A program made the translations under genes and the position numbers. Below the pieces are notes generated by a model. The model had not been told where the DNA came from and made no database searches. It saw only the letters and a list, made by a program, of their open reading frames with translations. DNA of 29,820 bases from an uncultured Prevotellaceae bacterium (GTDB lineage Bacteria; Bacteroidota; Bacteroidia; Bacteroidales; Bacteroidaceae), in NCBI GenBank assembly GCA_937877605.1, contig CALFJA010000124.1, forward strand, positions 1 through 29,820, given 5' to 3'. Shown piece after piece: positions 22,377 to 29,820 of the stretch. Each line of letters starts with the position of its first letter. The stretch's first letter is position 1.

Positions 22377-24271
22377 TCAGCGGTTGCGAGTGTCGCTGTT
22401 GACGCTGATGATTGAGTTGGCCTGTTGGTGCGACACGCTCTTTCCGCGAGAGAAGTTGTAGGTGAGTGTGACAAAGTTTTGGCTTGTACTGACTTGCCAG
22501 CGGTTTTTCCATCCCTCGTAGTAGATTCCGCCCACCGCATTGTTGAGTTTGTCCCACGAAACAGAAGTAGACAAGTTTACTCTCCAGAACTTCAGCGGAT
22601 TCAGATTGAGCGATGCACCCAACAGCAGCGTTACATCGTGGTTTTCGGTGTTCACCGGATGGGTGACATAGATGCCTGGCTGAAATGCACCTTCTTCTGT
22701 AATATATGTAGAGAAACCCTTTCCATTGTTGTATCCACTGATAAGTGTGAGTTTATTGTTGAACATTGAGAGGGCGAGCATCAGTCTGTCTTGCTTCCAT
22801 GGGCGCAGGTTGGGGTTACCTGTGAGATAGAGATGGTCGGTTTGCCACTCCGTGCTGGCATTGATATTGCCGTAGGGCACATCGCCAGTCTGGTGCGCAT
22901 AATCAAAACGCAGCATGATTCCTTTTTGGGAATTGAGCGCATAGGCTAACATTCCCTGAGGATTGAGACTGCGATGATGGCTTTTACTTACTTGCTGCGA
23001 AGTTAAATCGTTATAGTGGATAGCGTGTGATTGAAAGTTTGTGCCCACAGAGTACATCCATCTGTCGTGCTGTCCGACAGCGTGATGTAGAGCAATGGGG
23101 CACTGATCCTTATATCTGCATCGCCGCGAACGGATGCATGTCGCCGCGCTGCAAGGGTTTTGTCGCGGTAAGCAAGGCCGTCATAGTCGAAAGAACCGCC
23201 CACTTGCAGTTGGAGATAGCGGTTCAGCGGCTGGCTCAGGTCTATTTTTATCTTTCCAATATTATAGGTATTCTCGATATTACTGCCATATAGGAATGTA
23301 TCAAACACATTTCCATTGTTCGAGTAGGCATGGTAATACTCGGCCGATGCGGTGAGAAGGCCTCCCATGGAGTCAATCTTGCAGGTGTATTGCGCCAAGA
23401 AGTCGGCCTGGGTAGTGTTTCCGTCCCAATGATTGTTGTCAATGGAGGGTGTTGGCGTGAGCAGATTGGCCAGCCGTGTGTTGCCGTCGCTGATGTTTCT
23501 GCTGGCATAAATCTTTGTTGTAAGGGTGTGGCGAGCATTCGGCTGATACATCATTTGCAAGTTTCCGCTCGCATACAGGCTTTTGTTTTTCTGCCATGTG
23601 GCGGTGAGCGACTGAATATCGTCGGCCGATTGGCCCACCTGGTCGGTTCCTTTGTCCACATACGAGCCTCGACCTAAGTTCCCGTTCGCATACAATCCCC
23701 ATTTTTTGTTGCCCCAGTAGGCCATTCCTCCAAGGCCGTTGCTGCCCCACAGATCGCTTGGAGTACTGCTGTGATGGGCCGATACATTGCCATAGTAGCC
23801 ACCATTTTGAGGTTTCTTCATATTGATGCGTATCACTCCTCCCATTTCCGCACTCTTTTGGTTCACTCCGCCTATGTATTCCACCTCCACGGTGGTGAGG
23901 TTTTCGCCCATGATGTTTTGCAGTTGCGAGAGGTCGTCGAGCCGTATGCCGTTCAAGTAAATCTTCGTAACAGCCTGTCCGTCTATCTTGAAGCCTCCGT
24001 CAAGGTATTCCACTCGTGGGAGAAACTTCAGCACATCTTCTGCGTTCTTTCCTTTCACAATGTTGTCGCCTTGTAGATTGGCCACATAACCATTCATCTT
24101 GTTGCGAATCCGCTCAACTTTTACCACCACTTCGCCCAATGTCTTCTCCCAGTAGATGGAATCTGCCTGGCCGATAGAGTCCATCTGGTTTTGCGCCGAG
24201 CAATAAAGCGACAATACTAAGAAATATAATAATAATACCGAAAAAATCAATATGTACAGCGCTCGGGACAT
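22377..24271 (-). pseudogene. TonB-dependent-receptor-like outer-membrane barrel, frameshifted
   Basis: Two overlapping minus-strand frames together make a 631-codon barrel gene. The first (24271-23003) has a signal peptide and a plug-like domain (GDNIVKGKNAEDVLKFLPRV, GQAVTKIYLNGIRLDDLSQ, MGGVIRINMK), then barrel strands. It leaves frame near 23060, where the sense reads DSTTDGC and soon stops. The second frame resumes a plausible barrel strand (DRWMYSVGTNFQSHAIHYND) and continues with barrel strands to 22377. The shift fits the loss of one base or gain of two, and no homopolymer marks the site. It resembles the outer-membrane beta-barrel family with a plug. The gene lacks a visible CarboxypepD-like N-terminal domain. 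It may be broken or a sequencing error. Confidence 0.72.
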
Positions 24272-24372
24272 AAGAAACTATTTGAGAAGAGTAACAATTT
24301 GCCTCCGTCCTTCTGCCCCCTTATTGTTTTATTCCCTATCGAACGGGGCAGAGGATACGGAACGAACCATTC

Positions 24373-25572
24373 TTACTTATTCAACACCAACGCTTGGGTG
24401 TCGCGGGCTATCATCACCTCCTCGTCGGTAGGAACCACCCATACCTGCACCCGAGAGTCGTCGGCCGAGATGAGGCGTTCCTCACCGCGACAGTTGTTGC
24501 GCTCGGCATCCATCTTTACACCGATGAACTCCAATCCGGAACAAGTTTCCAGACGGGTACCCACTTGGTTCTCGCCCACACCGGCCGTCCAGACAATGGC
24601 ATCGACGCCACCCATGGCAGCGGCGTAGGAACCTATGTACTTCTTTATGCGGTAGTTGTACATCTTCAGGGCCAGTTGGGCACGCTCGTTGCCGTCTCTT
24701 GCAGCCTGTTCCACCTCCCGCATGTCGCTGGAAATGCCCGTGATGCCAAGCACACCGCTCTTCTTGTTGAGGAAGTCGGCCATTTCCTGTGGCTCCATTC
24801 CTGTCTTCTGCATTAGGAAAGTAACCGCCGAAGGGTCTATGTCTCCTGAACGCGAACCCATCATGACGCCTGCCAGCGGGGTCAGTCCCATGCTGGTGTC
24901 GATTACCTTACCGCCTTTGACGGCAGCAACGGAAGCTCCATTGCCTATGTGACAGGTGATAATCTTCAGGTCCTTGATGTCTTTCCCCATCAGTTCGGCC
25001 ACCCGCTGCGATACATAACGGTGGCTCGTACCGTGGAATCCATAACGACGGACATGCCATTTCTCGTAGAACTCATAGGGAACGGCATAGAGGAATGCAT
25101 AGTCCGGCATGGTGCTGTGGAACGCATTGTCGAAAACACATACCTGAGGCACCTCTGGCATCAGATTGTCTACGGCCCGCAAGCCACGCAGATGACCAGC
25201 ATTATGGACAGGAGCGAGATCGCACAGTTCCTCGATACCGTCCTCCACGCTCTGATCCACGATGACACTCTGGCAGAATTTGTCGCCTCCCTGCACGATG
25301 CGATGACCCACGGCGTCGATTTCGTCAAGGCTTTTTATGGCACCGTATTCAGGGTGTAACAGTGTCTGGAAAACAAAATTGACTCCTTCCTTGTGGTCGG
25401 GCATATCGTGCATGAGCACTTTCTTCTCGCCGTTGGGCAATGTCAGTTTCAGGAATGCCTCGTTAAGGCCAATGCGTTCCACTCCGCCCTGTGCCAGGAC
25501 GCTTTCGTCTTGCATGTCGTAGAGTTTGTACTTTATCGACGAGCTTCCGCAATTTAATACCAATATCTTCAT
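24373..25572 (-). CDS. ackA: Acetate kinase
   Basis: AckA transfers phosphate from acetyl phosphate to ADP, making ATP and acetate, in fermentation. The 399-residue protein is full length. The start is at 25572 (MKILVLNCGSSSIKYKLYDM), the conserved acetate-kinase N-terminus, and a longer frame to 25608 is not needed. Key blocks are present: GHRIVQGG, HVRRYGFHGTSHRYV, HIGNGASV, DTSMGLTPLAGVMMGSRSG, VWTAGVGEN. It follows pta by 25 bases, the usual order, and is the last gene of the folP-cdaA-pta-ackA unit. No strong terminator was recognised downstream. Confidence 0.97.
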   Translation of the reverse strand: MKILVLNCGSSSIKYKLYDMQDESVLAQGGVERIGLNEAFLKLTLPNGEKKVLMHDMPDHKEGVNFVFQTLLHPEYGAIKSLDEIDAVGHRIVQGGDKFCQSVIVDQSVEDGIEELCDLAPVHNAGHLRGLRAVDNLMPEVPQVCVFDNAFHSTMPDYAFLYAVPYEFYEKWHVRRYGFHGTSHRYVSQRVAELMGKDIKDLKIITCHIGNGASVAAVKGGKVIDTSMGLTPLAGVMMGSRSGDIDPSAVTFLMQKTGMEPQEMADFLNKKSGVLGITGISSDMREVEQAARDGNERAQLALKMYNYRIKKYIGSYAAAMGGVDAIVWTAGVGENQVGTRLETCSGLEFIGVKMDAERNNCRGEERLISADDSRVQVWVVPTDEEVMIARDTQALVLNK

Positions 25573-25597
25573 AGAATGACTACTGTTTATAGTGTTT

Positions 25598-26605
25598 TCA
25601 TTTTGCATCCATAGCCTGACAGGCCGTGATTGCTACCATATAATAGATGTCGTCAACGGAACATCCGCGGCTGAGGTCGTTCACCGGCCGTGCAATACCC
25701 TGGAGGATGGGGCCTATGGCAATGGCATCGCCGAGTCGTTGCACCAGTTTATAGCCGATGTTTCCCACTTCGAGGTTGGGTGCCACCAATACATTTGCAT
25801 GTCCTGCGATGTCGCTTCCGGGTGCTTTCTTTTCCCCAACGGAGGGCACGAGGGCGGCATCGGCCTGCAGTTCGCCGTCAATTTTCAGCGTAGAGTCCAT
25901 TTCTTTTGCCAGTTGTGTGGCGGCCAGAACCTTGTCGACCACCTCATGCTTAGCACTCCCCTTAGTAGAGAACGACAGCATGGCGACGCGCGGTTCCGTA
26001 AAGCCTGCCACGCTCTTGGCGGTCTGGGCTGTGCAAACGGCAATCTGTGCCAGTTGGTTCTCGTCGGGCATCGGGGTGACGGCGACATCGCCCATGACCA
26101 CGATTCCGTTCTCGCCGAACTGCTCCTGTTTGGTGATGAGGAGCATGGCACCGCTCACGCAGGTAATTCCCGGCGAACATTTTATAATCTGCAGTGCCGG
26201 ACGCAGGGTGTCGCCGGTGGTGCTCAGGGCACCGCTTATCTGGCCGTCGGCACCTTCTGTCTTTATAATCATGCAGCCCAGGTAGAGCGGGTTCTTGACA
26301 AGTTCACGGGCTTGGTCCAGCGTCATGCCTTTCTTTTTGCGGAGCTCGGCCAGCAACTCGGCGTATTCTTCGCTCTTGGGGTTGTTCTGCGGGTCGACGA
26401 TGGTGGCCTTGCCAATATGTTGGAGTCCCCATTTCGCTGCCAGGGAGGCAAGTTCTTCGGGATTACCTATAAGGATGAGGTCGGCCAGTTGTTCGGCCAA
26501 CACGCGGTCGGCGGCACGGAGTGTGCGCTCTTCGGTGGCCTCTGGCAGTACGATGCGTTGCTTGTTTGCCTTGGCGCGGGCCACAATTTGTTGTAGTAAA
26601 TCCAT
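25598..26605 (-). CDS. pta: Phosphate acetyltransferase (short form)
   Basis: Pta makes acetyl phosphate from acetyl-CoA and phosphate, which AckA then uses to make ATP. The 335-residue product is the short single-domain form, without the N-terminal DRTGG regulatory region of E. coli Pta. I start it at 26605 (MDLLQQIVARAKANKQRIVL), the usual N-terminus. A frame open to 26692 would overlap cdaA. Visible blocks include LPEATEERTLRAA, YLGCMIIKTEGADGQISGAL, STTGDTLRPALQ and GVNVL-like DIAGHANVLVAPNLEVGN. It begins 22 bases after cdaA. Confidence 0.96.
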   Translation of the reverse strand: MDLLQQIVARAKANKQRIVLPEATEERTLRAADRVLAEQLADLILIGNPEELASLAAKWGLQHIGKATIVDPQNNPKSEEYAELLAELRKKKGMTLDQARELVKNPLYLGCMIIKTEGADGQISGALSTTGDTLRPALQIIKCSPGITCVSGAMLLITKQEQFGENGIVVMGDVAVTPMPDENQLAQIAVCTAQTAKSVAGFTEPRVAMLSFSTKGSAKHEVVDKVLAATQLAKEMDSTLKIDGELQADAALVPSVGEKKAPGSDIAGHANVLVAPNLEVGNIGYKLVQRLGDAIAIGPILQGIARPVNDLSRGCSVDDIYYMVAITACQAMDAK

Positions 26606-26627
26606 TTTTCTGTGTTTTATTTGTTGT

Positions 26628-27398
26628 TCATGATAGTTCTTTCGTGAGAAGTCCTTCCAGGTCTTCGGGTGAAAGCCGGAGCCGGAACTCACCTTTCACG
26701 GCCATGCTTATGCGGCTCGTTTCCTCCGAAACGACGATGGCGATGGCGTCGCTTCCCTGCGAGATGCCCATGGCAGCACGGTGGCGGAGTCCCAGTTCCT
26801 TGGGAATGTCTATGCTGTGGGATACCGGAAGGATGCATCCTGCGGCTTTGATGCGTTTCTTGGAGATGACGACAGCACCGTCGTGGAGTGGCGAATTCTT
26901 GAAGAAAAGGTTCTCGATGAGGCGTTGGCTGATGGCAGCATCGATTTTTTCGCCTGAGTCTGCGATATCGTCCAGACCGATGGCGCGCTCAATGACGATG
27001 AGAGCCCCCACCTTGCCGCGTGCCAGATTCATGCAGGCCATGACCACAGGCATGATGATGTCCTTGTTTCCCGTCTGGTGTTTGTCGTCCGACGAGAAAA
27101 AGCGTGCCAGCCCCTGAAAGTGCTGGTGTGCACCGAGCGTATAGAGGAACTTGCGTATTTCGTCGTGGAACAGCACCACAATGCCTATCACTCCGACGCT
27201 GACCAGCTTGTCCATGATGCTGCCCAGCAGGCGCATTTCCAGCACCTGGCTCACAAACAGCCAGGCAATTATGAACACCAATATCCCGATGAACACATTG
27301 AGCGAACGGCTCTCCTTCATCAGCCGATAGATGTAGTAGAGCATCACGGCCACGCAGAAAATGTCGATGAAGTCTTTTATTCCGATTGTGAAAGGCAT
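26628..27398 (-). CDS. cdaA: Diadenylate cyclase CdaA (c-di-AMP synthase)
   Basis: CdaA joins two ATP into cyclic di-AMP. The 256-residue protein has the standard layout: three N-terminal membrane helices (about residues 8-80) and a DAC domain with the catalytic DGA (173-175, in LHDGAVVI) and RHR (205-207, in LGLRHRAAMG). The C-terminal tail follows SEETSRISM. It is between folP and pta in one operon. An HD-domain phosphodiesterase at the left edge of the window could be the hydrolase of the same circuit. The DGA and RHR residues needed for activity are intact. Confidence 0.95.
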   Translation of the reverse strand: MPFTIGIKDFIDIFCVAVMLYYIYRLMKESRSLNVFIGILVFIIAWLFVSQVLEMRLLGSIMDKLVSVGVIGIVVLFHDEIRKFLYTLGAHQHFQGLARFFSSDDKHQTGNKDIIMPVVMACMNLARGKVGALIVIERAIGLDDIADSGEKIDAAISQRLIENLFFKNSPLHDGAVVISKKRIKAAGCILPVSHSIDIPKELGLRHRAAMGISQGSDAIAIVVSEETSRISMAVKGEFRLRLSPEDLEGLLTKELS

Positions 27399-27440
27399 AT
27401 CTTCCGTTGGATTTATAAAGAGGTAATACAGTTGCTGTTG

Positions 27441-28280
27441 TCATGCTTCGCTGTAAGGGCAGTGCCGCCGGATGGTTTCTACGGCTTCCTTCACATCGTG
27501 CACCCTGAGTATGCTAGCCCCGTGCCGCAGTGCCGTTCCGTTGGCTGCGATGGTGGGCTTGAGCAGTTGGGCAGGGGTATCGTCGGGAGTCTGTCGCAGC
27601 ATACTTTTCCGGGACAATCCAACCAGCACCGGCAGTCCGAACACTTTCAGCCGGTCCAGCTGCTGCAGGATGTCGAAGTTCTGTTCACGCGTCTTCCCGA
27701 AGCCGAACCCCGGGTCGAGGACGATGTCTTTCTGTCCCAGTCGGTAAAGGCGGTCCACATCACGGGCGAAACCCAGCATCATTTCTTCCATCGTCGGTGC
27801 GTTGGACATCAGGATGTAAGGCACCCCGAGCCGTGCTACCAGGCGGAACATTTCCTCCTTGCGTCGTTCATCGTCGGCCGAAGGGGCAACCATGGCAATG
27901 GTTCCCACATCGTTGACAATGTCTGCTCCCCACTCCGTCACGCACCGCTCGGCCACCAAAGGGCGGAAAGTATCGACCGAAAGGGGTACCTCCGGCAGTT
28001 CGGCTTTAATCGCCCGCAGGGCCGTTTCCAACCGCGCCGCTTCCTCTTCAGGGGGCACCGGCTGTGCTCCCGGCCGCGTGGAGAAAGCGCCGACATCGAG
28101 TATCTGCGCACCGTCGCCCACCATCTGCCGTGCCCGCAAGAGGATTTCGCCCTCCGTCCGGACCCGACTGGCGGCATAGAAGGAGTCGGGTGTGAAATTG
28201 ACAATGCCCATCACCAGCGGCTGGTCTATGGAAAGGAGTTTCCCACCTGCATTGATTGACGATGTGCCAAACCTGTTCAT
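27441..28280 (-). CDS. folP: Dihydropteroate synthase
   Basis: FolP condenses p-aminobenzoate with dihydropterin pyrophosphate in folate synthesis and is the sulfonamide target. The 279-residue protein starts at 28280 (MNRFGTSSINAGGKLLSIDQ). A longer frame to 29654 runs antisense through murF and is rejected. Family motifs are clear: MGIVNFTPDSF, DVGAFSTRPGAQPV, VPLSVDTFRP, DIVNDVGT, VLDPGFGFGKT and VGLSRKSM. It leads the folP-cdaA-pta-ackA unit, with 42 bases before cdaA. The pairing of folP and cdaA recurs in this phylum as I recall it. Confidence 0.96.
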   Translation of the reverse strand: MNRFGTSSINAGGKLLSIDQPLVMGIVNFTPDSFYAASRVRTEGEILLRARQMVGDGAQILDVGAFSTRPGAQPVPPEEEAARLETALRAIKAELPEVPLSVDTFRPLVAERCVTEWGADIVNDVGTIAMVAPSADDERRKEEMFRLVARLGVPYILMSNAPTMEEMMLGFARDVDRLYRLGQKDIVLDPGFGFGKTREQNFDILQQLDRLKVFGLPVLVGLSRKSMLRQTPDDTPAQLLKPTIAANGTALRHGASILRVHDVKEAVETIRRHCPYSEA

Positions 28281-28286
28281 ATTCTG

Positions 28287-28294
28287 CAAAAATA
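28287..28294 (-). promoter_or_regulatory. Bacteroidetes -7 element (TATTTTTG) before folP
   Basis: On the minus strand this reads TATTTTTG, a perfect -7 match. It is only 6 bases before the folP start, which would give a near-leaderless mRNA. The -33 region is not clear, so the call is tentative. Confidence 0.35.
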
Positions 28295-28339
28295 AGCATA
28301 TAAATTTGAAAAACGGATTATTGTTTGCCAAAATCTGAT

Positions 28340-28347
28340 TATTTTTG
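28340..28347 (+). promoter_or_regulatory. Bacteroidetes -7 element (TATTTTTG) before murF
   Basis: A perfect -7 TATTTTTG lies 20 bases before the murF start codon. At the expected -33 position the sequence reads TTA, so only the -7 box is strong. The divergent folP -7 box is at 28287-28294. Confidence 0.45.
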
Positions 28348-28367
28348 CCAAAAATACACATTGTCCT

Positions 28368-29681
28368 ATGGAAATCAGAGACCTCTACCAACTTTTCCTG
28401 CAGCACCCCACCATGACCACCGACAGCCGCGACTGTCCTCCGGGCAGCATCTTCTTTGCCCTCCGTGGGGAATCGTTCGACGGCAACCGCTTTGCAGCCG
28501 CCGCCCTGGAGCAGGGATGTGCCTATGCCGTGGTGGACGATGCGTCGGTTGTTCCGGCGGGTGACGAACGCTATCTGCTGGTCGGCGACACGCTGAAAGC
28601 CCTTCAGCAACTGGCGCGTGAGCACCGCCGTGCAATGGGTACCACCATTATCGGCATCACAGGCACGAACGGAAAGACCACCACCAAGGAGCTTGTGGCC
28701 GGCGTCTTGCAGCAGAAATACAACACGCTCTATACACAGGGCAACTTCAACAACGACATCGGCGTGCCAAAGACCTTGCTGCGGCTCACCCACAAGCATG
28801 AAATGGCTGTGGTGGAGATGGGCGCCAGCCACCCAGGCGACATCAAGACGCTGGTGGAAATTGTTGAACCTGACTACGGGCTCATTACCAATGTGGGTAT
28901 GGCCCATCTGCAGGGATTCGGCAGTTTCGAGGGTGTGAAGCGCACAAAGGGCGAGCTCTACGACTTCCTGCGGCAGCAGCTGGACGGCATCGTCTTCCTG
29001 AATGCCGACAACGAGCACCTCGTAGACATGGCACACGACCTTGCCGTGGTGCCCTACTCCAGTCAGACGGAGATGGACGAGACCACCTGCGGCCGGCTCG
29101 TGGAGTGTAACCCGCTGCTCAAGTTGCAGTGGCGCGCACCGCAAGACCATGCCGACAACCGCTGGCATGAGGTGCAGACACAACTCATCGGAGCCTACAA
29201 CATCGACAATGTGCTGGCAGCCGTGACGGTGGGACTCTACTTCGATGTGCCGGCTGACGACATCTGCCATGCACTGGCCGACTACCGGCCCAGCAACAAC
29301 CGCTCGCAGCTGACCGTCACCGCCCACAACCGCCTCATCGTAGACGCCTACAATGCCAACCCCACCAGCATGCGTGCAGCACTGGACAACTTCGCACTGA
29401 TTCCGGAAGCCCACAAACTGGCCATCCTGGGCGACATGAAAGAACTGGGAGAACAGAGCCTTCAGGCGCACAAAGACATCGTCAGCCTGCTCGAGCATCA
29501 TGGTTTCAGCGAGGTTTGGCTCATCGGAGAGGAGTTTGCCAAGGTCGAATGTGCCTATAGGAAGTTCCACGACGCCGACGAGGTGAGGGCCTTCATCGCC
29601 GCCAATCCCGTCAGCAACCACCTCATTCTCATCAAAGGAAGCAATTCGATGCACCTGGCTCCGCTGCAGAAAGATTTGTAA
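28368..29681 (+). CDS. murF: UDP-N-acetylmuramoyl-tripeptide--D-alanyl-D-alanine ligase
   Basis: MurF adds D-Ala-D-Ala to UDP-MurNAc-tripeptide, the last cytoplasmic step in peptidoglycan stem synthesis. The 437-residue protein has the Mur ligase order. An N-terminal domain (TDSRDCPPGSIFFALRGESF) precedes the ATP-binding P-loop GTNGKTTTK (99-107). The central Mur motifs are NFNNDIGVP and VEMGASHPGDI, and the C-terminal domain contains NRLIVDAYNANPTSMRAALD and LGDMKELG. Length is normal for the family. It is alone on this strand before a tRNA gene. I see no strong terminator after it. Confidence 0.97.
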   Translation: MEIRDLYQLFLQHPTMTTDSRDCPPGSIFFALRGESFDGNRFAAAALEQGCAYAVVDDASVVPAGDERYLLVGDTLKALQQLAREHRRAMGTTIIGITGTNGKTTTKELVAGVLQQKYNTLYTQGNFNNDIGVPKTLLRLTHKHEMAVVEMGASHPGDIKTLVEIVEPDYGLITNVGMAHLQGFGSFEGVKRTKGELYDFLRQQLDGIVFLNADNEHLVDMAHDLAVVPYSSQTEMDETTCGRLVECNPLLKLQWRAPQDHADNRWHEVQTQLIGAYNIDNVLAAVTVGLYFDVPADDICHALADYRPSNNRSQLTVTAHNRLIVDAYNANPTSMRAALDNFALIPEAHKLAILGDMKELGEQSLQAHKDIVSLLEHHGFSEVWLIGEEFAKVECAYRKFHDADEVRAFIAANPVSNHLILIKGSNSMHLAPLQKDL

Positions 29682-29730
29682 CGGAACGAAGAAAAAATCG
29701 AATTTTAATTTTTGTTTTCAGAAAAAACTG

Positions 29731-29738
29731 TATCTTTG
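29731..29738 (+). promoter_or_regulatory. Bacteroidetes -7 element (TATCTTTG) before tRNA-Pro
   Basis: A perfect -7 TATCTTTG lies 32 bases before the tRNA start. The nearest TTG (29712-29714) is at 16 bases spacing, shorter than the usual 19, so the -33 part is uncertain. Confidence 0.45.
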
Positions 29739-29770
29739 CCGACGCTTTTGCACAAAAAGGCAATGGCATT

Positions 29771-29820
29771 CGGGATGTAGCGCAGTTGGTAGCGCACTAC
29801 GTTCGGGACGTAGGGGTCGG
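29771..29820 (+). tRNA. tRNA-Pro (anticodon CGG), 5' part only
   Basis: The sequence starts with acceptor arm CGGGATG (29771-29777). A D arm follows (GCGC AGTTGGTA GCGC). The anticodon stem is CTACG and CGTAG, around the loop TTCGGGA. The anticodon CGG is at 29804-29806 and reads the proline codon CCG. The window ends after the variable region, so the T arm and 3' end cannot be checked. Confidence 0.92.

Noticed and set aside
24312..24352. Possible terminator of the ackA operon (TCTGCCCC with GGGGCAGA)
   Set aside because: The stem is only 8 bp with a 25-base loop, and no T run follows on the minus strand, so I do not call it.
27441..29654. A 737-residue open frame on the minus strand upstream of folP
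   Set aside because: Only the last 279 residues are folP. The first part is antisense to murF, which has intact Mur ligase motifs. I therefore started folP at 28280.

Overview
The window looks like a chromosomal segment of a Bacteroidales bacterium, most likely of the Prevotella group (Prevotellaceae). The evidence is a complete type IX secretion core operon (porP/sprF-gldK-gldL-gldM-gldN), the conserved 73-residue DUF2795 protein, PorT-like and OmpP1/FadL outer-membrane barrels, and many promoters of the Bacteroidetes form (TTG, 19 bases, TAnnTTTG). The genus is an inference from protein style. Nearly every gene is a housekeeping or envelope gene. I see no phage, insertion sequence, CRISPR array or integrated element.

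Layout. 1-844 is the 3' end of a membrane HD-domain phosphohydrolase (c-di-AMP phosphodiesterase type). 1025-2464 is a FadL-like porin with a strong terminator. On the minus strand, 5452-2567 is a small barrel protein followed by priA. On the minus strand, 11576-5588 is the type IX secretion operon, closed by a terminator at 5526-5568. On the plus strand are a PreA-like flavin/Fe-S dehydrogenase (11800-13254) and a LemA plus DUF2207 pair (13418-15593). The minus strand then has a DUF2795 protein and a degenerate methyltransferase-like protein, and the plus strand has deoD. A 479-bp gene-free stretch (17551-18029) follows. On the minus strand MgtC/SapB overlaps a two-DTG aspartyl protease with a PDZ domain. 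Divergent from it on the plus strand are maa and a ZIP transporter, then a DUF59 protein and an LpxH-type hydrolase. A frameshifted TonB-receptor-like barrel gene lies at 22377-24271. On the minus strand, 28280-24373 is folP-cdaA-pta-ackA. On the plus strand are murF and the start of a tRNA-Pro(CGG), cut by the window end.

How they fit together. PorP-GldKLMN forms the motor and ring of the protein secretion and gliding machinery. CdaA (synthesis) and the HD protein (hydrolysis) would form a c-di-AMP circuit. Pta-AckA makes ATP from acetyl-CoA. FolP, MurF and LpxH serve folate, peptidoglycan and lipid A synthesis.

The most unusual items are a degenerate repeat family shared by two intergenic regions 11 kb apart, an unusual PreA with half of the Fe-S adaptor domain of dihydropyrimidine dehydrogenase, a frameshift in the barrel gene, and back-to-back consensus promoters that predict near-leaderless mRNAs. 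I found no convincing new multi-gene system.
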